Assembly: GCA_035650075.1 (NCBI GenBank)
Contig: DASRII010000299.1
Span: forward strand, 1-31,625
Direction of reading: 5' to 3'
DNA from: DASSUC01 sp035650075
Lineage (GTDB): Bacteria; Actinomycetota; Actinomycetes; Mycobacteriales; Micromonosporaceae
Length of the DNA: 31,625 nucleotides
Shown: piece after piece, positions 8,209-15,709 of the stretch
How the letters are laid out: the number at the start of each line of letters is the position of its first letter
Position numbering within the stretch: the first letter of the stretch is position 1
Notes under the pieces: model-generated
What the model saw: only the letters and a program-made list of their open reading frames with translations
Told to the model about the DNA's origin: nothing
Database searches by the model: none
Program-made: the position numbers and the translations under genes

Positions 8209-8825
8209 GACTTGTCTTCCATCTCCCACGCGTGGTCCAGCACGTGCCAGGCGATGCGGCTGGCCGCGTACCGTTGATTCCACTTCTTCCCGGCGATCGG
8301 CCCGCCGTCGGACGGCGCCGAAAGCACGGCGGCGATCGCGTCCCGCAGCGCGTCGGTCTCGAGGTCGCGCGGTTTGATGCCGAGCATGCGGGAGTACGAC
8401 GACTCGGCCTCCAGGACGTGGTCGATCATCTTGTCCCGGTCGCGGCCTCCGCCGCGCGGGCCTTTGCGCAGCTCGGCCGGTGCGCCGGCGGCCACCCGGT
8501 CGAAGACCGTCCAGGCCGCGCGGACGAGCGCGGTCAGCCGCTTGGCCTCGGCCGCCGAGACGGCCGCGCCGTAGCAGGCCGGGATGTGCTCGGGGACGCC
8601 GAAGTCCGTCGCTCCCGAACCGGGCACCCGTTCGACGACTTCGAATTCGAAGCGGCGCGGGAACGCGATCCGAGCCTGCTTCGTGACCACCGCGTAGCGA
8701 GGGTGGTAGTCCGCGAGGGTCTCGAGCGCCAGCTCTTCCGACTTGCCCGAGCGGCACCAGCCGGGCCAGTCGACCGCGCTCGCGAAGACCAGCTTCTTGC
8801 CCACCTCGAGGTAGACCGCTGTCAT
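8193..8825 (-). CDS. Uncharacterised protein with HicB-like N-terminus and DinB-like C-terminus
   Basis: Predicted cytoplasmic protein of 210 aa. The ATG at 8825 is favoured because AAAGGA lies eight bases upstream; an in-frame GTG nine codons earlier (8852) has no clear site. The first 50 residues (VFASAVDWPGWCRSG, then alternating helix) resemble the beta-alpha part of HicB-like proteins, and the remainder (DKMIDHVLEAESSYSRMLG and AASRIAWHVLDHAWEMED) has the spaced His residues and four-helix look of DinB/YfiT-type proteins, which often bind a metal. I know of similar unassigned actinobacterial proteins but no function. No signal peptide or membrane segment. It is convergent with the secreted GH9 gene and divergent from the Lys-rich membrane protein, with 126 bases between starts. 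Confidence 0.65.
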   Translation of the reverse strand: MTAVYLEVGKKLVFASAVDWPGWCRSGKSEELALETLADYHPRYAVVTKQARIAFPRRFEFEVVERVPGSGATDFGVPEHIPACYGAAVSAAEAKRLTALVRAAWTVFDRVAAGAPAELRKGPRGGGRDRDKMIDHVLEAESSYSRMLGIKPRDLETDALRDAIAAVLSAPSDGGPIAGKKWNQRYAASRIAWHVLDHAWEMEDKSEPAG

Positions 8826-8951
8826 GCCGGAGATCCTTTCATGGACCTTCACCCCGTATCCGTAGCCTCAATGTCCTGTTTTGCCTACAGATGGGCCTGG
8901 AACACGGGAAGATGTTGTCCGGTCGATCACGCGGTAGGAGGTGAACGTCGG

Positions 8952-9530
8952 GTGTTTCGACGTCGGAAGGTGACGCCGTACCGTCCGCTGTTCCGGTCCG
9001 AGCTGGCCCAGGTGTTGGCACACCTGCAGCTGGCCGGACTGCATGCGGCGGCGGGGGCGGCAAGTACAGCCGGAGCCGGAGCGGCGCGTTTGCGTGGCAG
9101 GTGGCAGGCATCCCTGGGAGCGCTCGCTCCCGTGCTGGATGCCGCGCGCCTGGAAGCACAACGGGCCAACATGGCCGCCGCGAAGACGAAGGCCAAGTCG
9201 AAGGCGAAGGCGAACAAGAAGAAAGGAAAAGCAATGTCGAGCAAGTGGCCCTACATCGTCGGGGCGATCGCGGCCGGCGCGGCGGTGGGCGCCGGGGCGT
9301 ACGCCATCCGTAAGCGCCGCAATGCGCGGAGGGCCGCGGAGAGCGCGCTCACCGGCGACGCCCGCGACCTCGTGGCGCGGTCCGCTTTGGGCACCGCCGC
9401 GAACGACACCGCCGGCGAGCCGGTGGTCACCGGCACGTCGGCCCCGGCGAAGGAGACCTGGGTCAAGACGAAGGACACGGCCTCGCGCGACGGCAAGGCC
9501 GGCAAGGTACTCGAGCCCACCGGGCTCTGA
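8952..9530 (+). CDS. Lys/Ala-rich single-span membrane protein, unknown function
   Basis: Predicted protein of 192 aa. GTG at 8952 is chosen because AGGAGG (8936-8941) lies ten bases upstream. The first 90 residues are helical and Ala-rich (RSELAQVLAHLQLAGLHAA); residues about 77-95 form a strongly basic Lys/Ala linker (KTKAKSKAKANKKKGKA). Then comes one membrane segment (WPYIVGAIAAGAAVGAGAYA) followed by a basic stop-transfer stretch (IRKRRNARRA) and a hydrophilic tail of about 65 residues. A second start is available at ATG 9234 (MSSKWPYIVG), preceded by AAAGGA, so a short form of the membrane part alone could also be made. The Lys-rich part resembles histone-like tails and may bind DNA, RNA or acidic polymer; this is inference. 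A UUCG hairpin terminator follows. Confidence 0.6.
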   Translation: MFRRRKVTPYRPLFRSELAQVLAHLQLAGLHAAAGAASTAGAGAARLRGRWQASLGALAPVLDAARLEAQRANMAAAKTKAKSKAKANKKKGKAMSSKWPYIVGAIAAGAAVGAGAYAIRKRRNARRAAESALTGDARDLVARSALGTAANDTAGEPVVTGTSAPAKETWVKTKDTASRDGKAGKVLEPTGL

Positions 9531-9546
9531 CGCACGATCCCACGAT

Positions 9547-9570
9547 GACCCCGGGCTTCGGCCCGGGGTC
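9547..9570 (+). terminator. Perfect 10-bp hairpin with UUCG tetraloop
   Basis: GACCCCGGGC (9547-9556), loop TTCG, exact complement 9561-9570. It begins 16 bases after the stop of the Lys-rich membrane protein gene and should end its transcript. It also ends only 18 bases before the ATG of the cytosolic GH9 gene, so it may instead lie in that gene's leader and affect its translation. Confidence 0.7.
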
Positions 9571-9588
9571 GTCGCTAGTTTCAAGAGC

Positions 9589-11328
9589 ATGATTCCATCG
9601 GTACGCGTCAACCAGGTCGGCTACCTGCCGGACGGCCCCAAGAACGCCACGGTGGTCAGCGAGGCCGATGAGCCGCTGCCGTGGGTGCTGCGCGACGCCG
9701 CGGGTGAGTCGGTCGCCTCCGGGCAGTCGACGCCGCGCGGGGAGGACGCCGCGTCCGGTCAGCGCGTACACACCGTCGACTTCTCCGCCGTCCGTGCCTC
9801 CGGCGCCGGCTTCACGCTGGCCGTAGCCGGCGACACCAGCTACCCGTTCGCCATCGCCGGCGACATCTACCGCCCGCTGCGCGCGGACGCGTTGCGGTTC
9901 TTCTACATCCAGCGCAGCGGTATCGCGATCGACGGTGCGCTCGTCGGGTCGCGGTACGCGCGGCCGGCCGGGCACGTGGGCGTACCGCCCAACCGCGGCG
10001 ACCTCGACGTGCCGTACGAGGACTACTCGCTGGACGTGCGCGGTGGCTGGTACGACGCCGGCGACCACGGCAAGTACGTCGTCAACGGCGGCATCGCCAC
10101 GTACCAGTTGCTGAGCGCGTACGAGCGGACCACGGTCGCCCGGGTGGTCGAGGCGGGCGCGCTGGAGGACGGCACGCTGCGGATACCGGAGCGGGGCAAC
10201 GGGGTGCCGGACATCCTCGACGAGGCCCGCTGGGAGCTGGAGTTCCTGCTGCGCATGCAGGTACCGCCCGGGCTGCCGCTGGCCGGCATGGCGCACCACA
10301 AGGTGCACGACCGCGACTGGACAGGCGTGCCGATGCGACCGGAGGACGACCCGGAGCCGCGCGTGCTGCGCCCGCCGTCGACCGCCGCGACGCTCAACCT
10401 CGCGGCAGCGGCGGCCCAGGGCTCCCGGCTCTTCGCGCGGTACGACACCGTGTTCGCGACCCGGCTGCTCGCCGCGGCGCGGACGGCGTGGGATGCGGCG
10501 CTCGCCCATCCGGACCGGTACGCGCCGGCCGACGACTCGGTCGGCGGTGGGCCGTACGACGACACCGACGTCAGCGACGAGTTCTACTGGGCCGCGGTCG
10601 AGCTGTACCTGACCACGGGCGAGCAGCCGTACCTGAGCGCCCTGGCCGCCTCGCCCCACCACACCGGCGACGTGTTCGCCCCGAACGGGTTCTCCTGGGA
10701 TACCGTCGCCGCTCTCGGCCGGCTGGACCTGGCCACGCTCCCTGCTCCCCGGGCGGAAGGCATAGCCCGGAAAGGCAGTGGACTGTCCACTGGGGAGCGG
10801 GCGCGGATCCGGACGTCGGTCGTCGCGGCCGCCGAGAGGTTCCTGGCCGTCATCGCGGAGGAGCCGTACGGGCTACCGCTGTCCGGTACCGGCGGCGGTT
10901 ACGTCTGGGGATCCAACAGCAACATCGTCAACAACGCGATCGTGCTGGCGACCGCGTACGACCTGACCGGCGACCCGCGCTACCGGGATGGCGTGCTGCA
11001 GGGGATGGACTACATCTTCGGCCGCAACGCGCTCAACGTCTCGTACGTCACCGGGTACGGCACTCGGTACCCGGGCCATCCGCACAACCGCACCTTCGCG
11101 CACGAGCCGCCGGTCGGCGTACTCGTCGGTGGGGCCAACGCCAACCTGCAGGACCCGTACGCCGCCGAACATCTCGCCGGCGCCAGGCCGCAGTTCTGCT
11201 ACGTCGACCACATCGATTCGTTCTCGACCAACGACGCCACCATCAACTGGAACTCGGCCCTGGCGTGGATCGCGTCGTTCCTCGCTGACATGGGTACGGC
11301 TAGCGGGCGCTCTGCCACAGGCCCATGA
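9589..11328 (+). CDS. GH9-family protein without signal peptide or CBM; catalytic Glu replaced by Asp
   Basis: Predicted cytosolic paralogue of the secreted GH9 enzyme, 579 aa. It starts directly at the Ig-like CelD domain (MIPSVRVNQVGYL, to about residue 90) followed by the GH9 barrel. The DAGD motif is intact (Asp156, Asp159) in GGWYDAGDHGKYVVNGG, and the family HxR is present as PHNR. At the catalytic-acid position the neighbour has TNELTINWN, whereas this protein has TNDATINWN, so Glu is replaced by Asp549. Intracellular GH9 enzymes are known (for example Alicyclobacillus CelA) and act on imported cellodextrins; the substitution may lower or redirect activity. There is no convincing Shine-Dalgarno sequence and a hairpin ends 18 bases upstream. 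The last 29 bases overlap the convergent VOC gene. Confidence 0.88.
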   Translation: MIPSVRVNQVGYLPDGPKNATVVSEADEPLPWVLRDAAGESVASGQSTPRGEDAASGQRVHTVDFSAVRASGAGFTLAVAGDTSYPFAIAGDIYRPLRADALRFFYIQRSGIAIDGALVGSRYARPAGHVGVPPNRGDLDVPYEDYSLDVRGGWYDAGDHGKYVVNGGIATYQLLSAYERTTVARVVEAGALEDGTLRIPERGNGVPDILDEARWELEFLLRMQVPPGLPLAGMAHHKVHDRDWTGVPMRPEDDPEPRVLRPPSTAATLNLAAAAAQGSRLFARYDTVFATRLLAAARTAWDAALAHPDRYAPADDSVGGGPYDDTDVSDEFYWAAVELYLTTGEQPYLSALAASPHHTGDVFAPNGFSWDTVAALGRLDLATLPAPRAEGIARKGSGLSTGERARIRTSVVAAAERFLAVIAEEPYGLPLSGTGGGYVWGSNSNIVNNAIVLATAYDLTGDPRYRDGVLQGMDYIFGRNALNVSYVTGYGTRYPGHPHNRTFAHEPPVGVLVGGANANLQDPYAAEHLAGARPQFCYVDHIDSFSTNDATINWNSALAWIASFLADMGTASGRSATGP

Positions 11329-11680
11329 GGTTGCCCTCGCTGTCGTTGAAGTACGCGGCGACGCCCATCTCGCCCACCGGGATCTTCTCGCCGACCTGCT
11401 TGCCGCCGAGCTTCTCGATGCGGGCGAGGGCGTCGTCGACGTCATCGACCTGGACCGTGATCACCGGTGTGGACAGTGGTGCCTGCCGCTGGAACATGCC
11501 GCCGTTGATGGCGCCCGGTTCGGTCGGCATGCCCTTCTCGTCCGTCGGGGTCGTGCTCACCGATGTGTAGTTCAGCTCGGGCATAGAGGTGATATCCCAG
11601 CCAAAGGCGTCCCGATAGAACGCCTGGGCCCGGTCGATGTCGTCGGCCGGGATCTCGAAGTGCACTACGGAGTTAGCCAT
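11300..11680 (-). CDS. VOC-fold (glyoxalase/bleomycin-resistance-like) protein
   Basis: Small cytoplasmic protein of 126 aa from the ATG at 11680; an upstream in-frame ATG at 11704 would add eight residues (MTGTSVAP). It has the paired beta-alpha-beta-beta-beta units of the vicinal-oxygen-chelate superfamily: VVHFEIPADDIDRAQAFY begins the first half and VITVQVDDVDDALARI the second, ending AAYFNDSEGNLMGLWQ. Candidate metal-site positions are His in VVHFEI and Glu in DSEGNLMGL. Family members bind metals and handle electrophiles or antibiotics; the substrate cannot be told. It lies 76 bases downstream of the Crp-type gene on the same strand, so it may be the last gene of the cyclase-Crp operon. 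Its 3' end overlaps the convergent GH9 gene by 29 bases. Confidence 0.85.
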   Translation of the reverse strand: MANSVVHFEIPADDIDRAQAFYRDAFGWDITSMPELNYTSVSTTPTDEKGMPTEPGAINGGMFQRQAPLSTPVITVQVDDVDDALARIEKLGGKQVGEKIPVGEMGVAAYFNDSEGNLMGLWQSAR

Positions 11681-11756
11681 AGGGGCCACGCTAGTACCAG
11701 TCATGGCGCCTGGACCTTCGGTCGGCGCAGATCCAGCCCAAGAAACCAGGTAAGTA

Positions 11757-12422
11757 TCAACTTGCCCGGTCGCGGAGCGAATCCAGGTCGCGCACCACCA
11801 CGGACAGCCGGCTCGTCTTGATCCACCCGCTGGTACGTAGCACGCCCAGCGCCTTGCTGACCGCCTCCCGGGACGCGCCGATCCAGCCGGCCAGCTCGTC
11901 CTGCGAGATTGGCAGGTCGATGTGGATCTCGTCCTCGACCTGCCGGCCGAACCGCTCGGCCAGCTCCACGAGGCGGGCGGCGACCCGGCCCGTCGTGTCG
12001 TACGCGCCGAACTCGATGCGCTTGCGGTCCGCGTCCCGCAGCTTCTCGGCGAGGATGCGCATCAGCAGGTACGCCACCCGGCCATGCGTAGCCAGGTACG
12101 TCTCGAAGTCGGCGAGCGGCATCACGAGCGCGGCCACCGGCTCGAGTGCCGTGACGGTGGCCGACCGCTGTCCCCGGTCGATCGACGACAGCTCGCCCAG
12201 CAGCGCGCCGGGACCGCGTACCGCGAGGACCACCTCGGTACCGCCGGCGGTGTACGACGACGCCTTGACCCGTCCGGTCCGCAGTACCACGACCGAGTCC
12301 GAGGGATCCGTCTCGCGGAAGATGACGGCGCCTCGCCGCCAGTCCCGCTGCCGGCTGTGCCCCTGGAAGTCGGCCGCCTCCTGGTCGGTCAACAGGCTCC
12401 AGAACTCCGGGAATTCGGTCAT
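11757..12422 (-). CDS. Crp/Fnr-family transcriptional regulator
   Basis: Cytoplasmic DNA-binding protein of 221 aa. Residues about 10-120 form the cyclic-nucleotide-binding beta-roll (RRGAVIFRETDPSDSVVVL, RTGRVKASSY, GPGALLGELSSIDRGQRSATV); the last segment matches the phosphate-binding cassette, with Glu and Arg at the positions that contact cAMP in Crp. A long dimerisation helix follows (YLLMRILAEKLRDADRK), then a winged helix with DELAGWIGASREAVSKAL as recognition region. There are no Fnr-type N-terminal cysteines. The start codon overlaps the stop of the upstream cyclase gene (ATGA at 12419-12422), so cyclase and likely cAMP receptor are translated together. This supports a local cAMP-response unit. 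Confidence 0.92.
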   Translation of the reverse strand: MTEFPEFWSLLTDQEAADFQGHSRQRDWRRGAVIFRETDPSDSVVVLRTGRVKASSYTAGGTEVVLAVRGPGALLGELSSIDRGQRSATVTALEPVAALVMPLADFETYLATHGRVAYLLMRILAEKLRDADRKRIEFGAYDTTGRVAARLVELAERFGRQVEDEIHIDLPISQDELAGWIGASREAVSKALGVLRTSGWIKTSRLSVVVRDLDSLRDRAS

Positions 12423-14401
12423 GACTCAGCCAGCACGACGTAGGCACGTACCGGTTGCTGACGGCCCTTGACGGTCAAGTCGCCGAGCGGCTCGACGCTG
12501 AGCGGGCCGGCGGCCGCCAGCGTAGCCTCGCCGATCACGATGTGGCCCGGCTCGGCGAGCCCCTGCAGCCGGGCGGCGACGTTGACCGCGTCGCCCATCG
12601 CGTTGAAGCCCCGCAGCGTCTCGCTGCCGATGTTGCCCACGAGCGCGGGCCCGGTGTTCAGGCCGATCCGGAACCGGGGCCAGGTTGGCTGCGAGGCGGC
12701 GATGTGCTCGACCGATTGCTGCATCGCCAGTGCCGCCCGCACCGCGCGGACCGCGTGGTCCGGCTGCCGGGCCGGCGCGTTGAACAGGGCCAGCAGCGCG
12801 TCGCCGACGAACTGCACCACCGTGCCGCCGTTGTCGAGAATGCACGGGACAGCGGCCCCGTGGTACCGGTTCAGCATCGCCACGATCTCGGCCGGCTCGA
12901 CGATCTCGGAGAACGTGGTGAACCCGCGCAGATCGGCGAAGAGCGCGGTCACCTCGACGAGCGAGCCGCCCAGGGCGGCCTGGTCCGGGTCGGCGAGCAG
13001 GGCCGCGGCGACGTCGGGTGACATGTACTGCCGGAAAAGCGTGCCCAGTTCCCGGTACAGCCGGACGTTCTCCAGCGCGATCGACAGCTGGTTGGCCAGC
13101 GTGGTGGCCAGCTCGCGGCCGGGCCCGTCCAGCCGGGGTACCTCGAGCACGCCGGCGACCCGGCCCTTGACGGTCAGCGGGTAGACCAGCAGTCCGTCGC
13201 GCTCCAGCGGCTTGGCCAGGACAGCGGGGTCGTACTGCCGACCGTCCACCTCGAGCGTCCCACCGGATACCAGCCCGATGCGCACATCGCCGTACGCCGG
13301 CCGGAGCCGGTCCACCACGTCCCGCAGCAGCTCCTCCTCGCTCGCGCCGACCCGGGCCTCCTCGCCGACCGCGACGAGCGCGGCCAGCCGGGTGGAGAGC
13401 GCGCGTTCGTCGGCGAGGGCGGCGCCGGCCCGGTCGAGCACCGCGACCTGCCGGTCGGTGAGGTCGAACCGCTCCCCGAGCCTGGCGGCGATATTGGCCC
13501 GGCTCTCCTGCGCCCGCTCCTGGAGGGCGGACACGAACTCCTCGAGCGCGGCGCCGTACTCCGCCCGGATGCGTCCCGCGGTCTGGCTCGACGTCATCGA
13601 GTCGAACAGCCCGGCACTGGACCCCTCGCGCCGGTACTGCACGTAGGCGCTGTACGCGACGAACCCGAACGCGAACGCCAGCAATACGTGCCATTCCCAC
13701 CACGTCAGCTGCCACTTGTACGCCAAGATCACCGCGACCATCGCCTCGGCCAGCAGGGTGAAGGCGGTGACGATGCTCAGCAGCATCGCTGCCGGTGCGC
13801 GTCGGTGCAGCAGGTAGTAACGGACAGCGGCGACCAGGTACAGGGCGACCGCGATCACCGCGGCGACCGTGAGCGGTCCGCTGACGTCCCGGGCTTGCGG
13901 CGGCCCGTTCAGCGGTGGCAGGTCCAGCAGCGAGACCGCGGCCCAGACCAGCAGCACCGCGACGAGCCCGGCCCGGATCAGGCCGCGCCCGCGGAGCGTA
14001 CCCAGCGGTAGCGAGGAGACGAACGCGAAGACCGCCGCGACCGCCAACCCGACGGGTTGGGCCAGGTCGAAGCCGATGTTCGCGTGGTCGATCAGTACTC
14101 CGGGCGTGGCCAGGGCGTGTACCAGCAGGAATCCGGCGCTGGCCAGGAACGCGAGCGAGACGAGAAACAGCCGCGCGTCGTCCCGCCGGTCGGCGGCGAC
14201 GCTGATCTGGATACCGAGGATGACGTTGATCGCCGCCACCACCAGCACGAGCCAGAAGTGGCCCACGGCGTGCTGCCACCGCGCGTCGAGCCCCGGTCGC
14301 GCGAGCAGGAGCCACAGTGCGATCAGCGGCAGGGCCAGGTGGAACACCCAGACGGCGGCGCGCACGGGCTGCACCGACGAGGGAAGGTACGGCCCTGACA
14401 C
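12419..14401 (-). CDS. Membrane-bound class III adenylate/guanylate cyclase with GAF domain
   Basis: Predicted cyclase of 660 aa from GTG 14401, chosen because a TAGTGT -10 box lies seven bases upstream, the layout of a leaderless transcript; the frame is open to ATG 14476, but that start would leave 16 bases to the divergent gene. Residues about 1-280 hold seven or so membrane helices, about 285-330 a coiled linker, about 330-460 a GAF-like domain, and about 480-655 the catalytic domain. Metal ligands are Asp490 (FADLRGF) and Asp534 (FVGDAL); Asn607 and Arg611 (DAVNVAARL) fit the transition-state residues. The substrate-defining pair, normally Lys and Asp, is Gln530 and Asn600. The same Gln-Asn pair is known in mycobacterial Rv0386, an adenylate cyclase with some guanylate cyclase activity. 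The stop overlaps the Crp-type gene. Confidence 0.92.
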   Translation of the reverse strand: MSGPYLPSSVQPVRAAVWVFHLALPLIALWLLLARPGLDARWQHAVGHFWLVLVVAAINVILGIQISVAADRRDDARLFLVSLAFLASAGFLLVHALATPGVLIDHANIGFDLAQPVGLAVAAVFAFVSSLPLGTLRGRGLIRAGLVAVLLVWAAVSLLDLPPLNGPPQARDVSGPLTVAAVIAVALYLVAAVRYYLLHRRAPAAMLLSIVTAFTLLAEAMVAVILAYKWQLTWWEWHVLLAFAFGFVAYSAYVQYRREGSSAGLFDSMTSSQTAGRIRAEYGAALEEFVSALQERAQESRANIAARLGERFDLTDRQVAVLDRAGAALADERALSTRLAALVAVGEEARVGASEEELLRDVVDRLRPAYGDVRIGLVSGGTLEVDGRQYDPAVLAKPLERDGLLVYPLTVKGRVAGVLEVPRLDGPGRELATTLANQLSIALENVRLYRELGTLFRQYMSPDVAAALLADPDQAALGGSLVEVTALFADLRGFTTFSEIVEPAEIVAMLNRYHGAAVPCILDNGGTVVQFVGDALLALFNAPARQPDHAVRAVRAALAMQQSVEHIAASQPTWPRFRIGLNTGPALVGNIGSETLRGFNAMGDAVNVAARLQGLAEPGHIVIGEATLAAAGPLSVEPLGDLTVKGRQQPVRAYVVLAES

Positions 14402-14408
14402 TTGCCCG

Positions 14409-14414
14409 ACACTA
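14409..14414 (-). promoter_or_regulatory. -10 element for leaderless cyclase transcript
   Basis: Read on the minus strand, TAGTGT is followed by seven bases and then the GTG at 14401. TANNNT spaced this way from a start codon is the usual sign of leaderless transcription in actinobacteria. No clear -35 element is seen. Confidence 0.5.
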
Positions 14415-14492
14415 CGGGCTCGCCGATGTGCGTAGAAGTACGTAGACCCCGTCCGCTGCCATGGGGTTCGCTGCACTCGACCTTACGGAGAC

Positions 14493-15158
14493 ATGATGAG
14501 ACGCTACGGACCTTTGATCACATTGTTGGGCGGCCTGACGCTGGCCGCCGTACTGCTGACGCTGAGCATGACCGCGGCCCGGAAGCCGGCCGAGAAGCCG
14601 GCGGCCGCCGCGGAGTTCGGCGCGAGCGCCACCGAGACGGTCGGCGCGACGCCGACTACCGCCGCGCCGCCGACCACCGCCGCGCCCGCACCACTCGTCG
14701 GCCCGGTGACCTACGCCGGCAAGGTGATCGGCGGCGGCGCCACGCTGGCGATCGCGGCCCGCGACGGCAAGGCCATCGCCTACCTCTGCGACGGCCGCAA
14801 GATCGAGGCGTGGCTGCAGGGCACGGCCGTGGGCGGCGCTATGTCGCTGACCGGCAAGAACGGAAACCTGACCGGGACGTACGCCGGTGGCGTCGTCACC
14901 GGCTCGATCACGGCGCGCGGCAAGACGTGGACGTTCCGGCTGCCCACCGTCGCACCGCCGTCCGGGCTCTACCGGGCCACGGCCACGGTCCGCAACGCGA
15001 AGGTCGTCGCCGGCTGGATCTACTCCAATGGCGAGCTGGTCGGCGTCATGACCACGAACGACGGCGACCCCACGGCGGCACCGGCCCTGGACACCTCGTC
15101 CGGTACGGCGGTCATCGACGGCCAGACCGTGTACGCCGAGCAGGTGAGCGGATCATGA
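14493..15158 (+). CDS. Membrane-anchored or secreted protein of unknown function
   Basis: Predicted 221-aa exported protein. Two adjacent ATGs (14493 and 14496) follow GGAG at 14487-14490; the second has better spacing, so the protein may begin one residue later. An N-terminal membrane or signal segment (GPLITLLGGLTLAAVLLTLSM) is followed by a Lys/Pro/Ala and Thr/Ala/Pro-rich linker to about residue 70, then a beta-rich globular domain with many Gly residues (VTYAGKVIGGGATLAIAARD, SLTGKNGNLTGTYAGG, WIYSNGELVGVMTT). The tail is Ser/Thr-rich. No catalytic motif is evident. Its stop overlaps the start of the DUF6529-like gene (ATGA), and the Rieske lipoprotein gene follows, so it is probably an exported partner of that redox pair. 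It is divergent from the cyclase. Confidence 0.75.
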   Translation: MMRRYGPLITLLGGLTLAAVLLTLSMTAARKPAEKPAAAAEFGASATETVGATPTTAAPPTTAAPAPLVGPVTYAGKVIGGGATLAIAARDGKAIAYLCDGRKIEAWLQGTAVGGAMSLTGKNGNLTGTYAGGVVTGSITARGKTWTFRLPTVAPPSGLYRATATVRNAKVVAGWIYSNGELVGVMTTNDGDPTAAPALDTSSGTAVIDGQTVYAEQVSGS

Positions 15159-15700
15159 CAGCACCAACCGCTTCCGCGGTGCGCTGGTTCGTACCGATTG
15201 CCGTCGGCGCTGCTGTGGCGGTGACCCTCGGCGTCTACGGTCAGCTGCACACTCCCACCGGGATCGCCGTCAACCTCGCCGGTTTCTCCGGCCCGCTGAC
15301 CGTCAAGGTCTGGCTGGCTACCGTCGCCGTCTTATTGGCGTTCGTGCAGCTCGGCTCGGCCCTCGTCATGTTCGGCAAGGTGCCGGGGATCGCCACGCCG
15401 TCCTGGATCGGTACCTTGCACCGCTGGTCCGGCCGGGTCGCGTTCCTGCTGACCGTGCCGGTAGCCGTGCACTGCCTGTACGCCGTGGGCTTCCAGTCGT
15501 TCGACGCCCGGGTACTGATCCACTCGCTGCTCGGCTGCCTGTTCTTCGGCGCGTTCACGGTGAAGATGCTCATCCTGCCCAAGCGCGGTATGCCGGGCTG
15601 GCTGCTGCCGCTCGTCGGGGGAGTCGTGTTCACGGTTCTGGTTGGTCTGTGGTTGACGTCGGCACTGTGGTTCTTCACCACCGTCGGCGTGAAGATCTAG
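15155..15700 (+). CDS. DUF6529-like multi-span membrane protein, possible haem-binding redox partner
   Basis: Predicted integral membrane protein of 181 aa with about five hydrophobic helices (VRWFVPIAVGAAVAVTLGVY, VWLATVAVLLAFVQLGSAL, VAFLLTVPVAVHCLYAVGF, LIHSLLGCLFFGAFTVKML and the C-terminal LPLVGGVVFTVLVGLWL). Histidines within or beside helices (TLHRWSGR, VAVHCLYA, VLIHSLLG) are spaced as in cytochrome b561 or ferric-reductase-like proteins and could bind haem. I associate this shape with DUF6529, often found next to a Rieske protein in actinobacteria; the family name is from memory. ATG 15155 overlaps the preceding stop, and the Rieske gene starts nine bases after its TAG. A transmembrane electron-transfer role is inferred from the histidines and the neighbour. 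Confidence 0.78.
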   Translation: MTAPTASAVRWFVPIAVGAAVAVTLGVYGQLHTPTGIAVNLAGFSGPLTVKVWLATVAVLLAFVQLGSALVMFGKVPGIATPSWIGTLHRWSGRVAFLLTVPVAVHCLYAVGFQSFDARVLIHSLLGCLFFGAFTVKMLILPKRGMPGWLLPLVGGVVFTVLVGLWLTSALWFFTTVGVKI

Positions 15701-15709
15701 GGGGGTTGG

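Noticed and set aside
9113..9131. TGGGAGCGCT-like sequence inside the Lys-rich protein gene, resembling the CebR site
   Set aside because: The right half is shifted by an inserted CG and the site lies within coding sequence over 450 bases before the second GH9 start.
12426..14315. Second long minus-strand frame within the cyclase gene
   Set aside because: Arg/Gly/Ala-rich shadow; the overlapping frame has all cyclase motifs.
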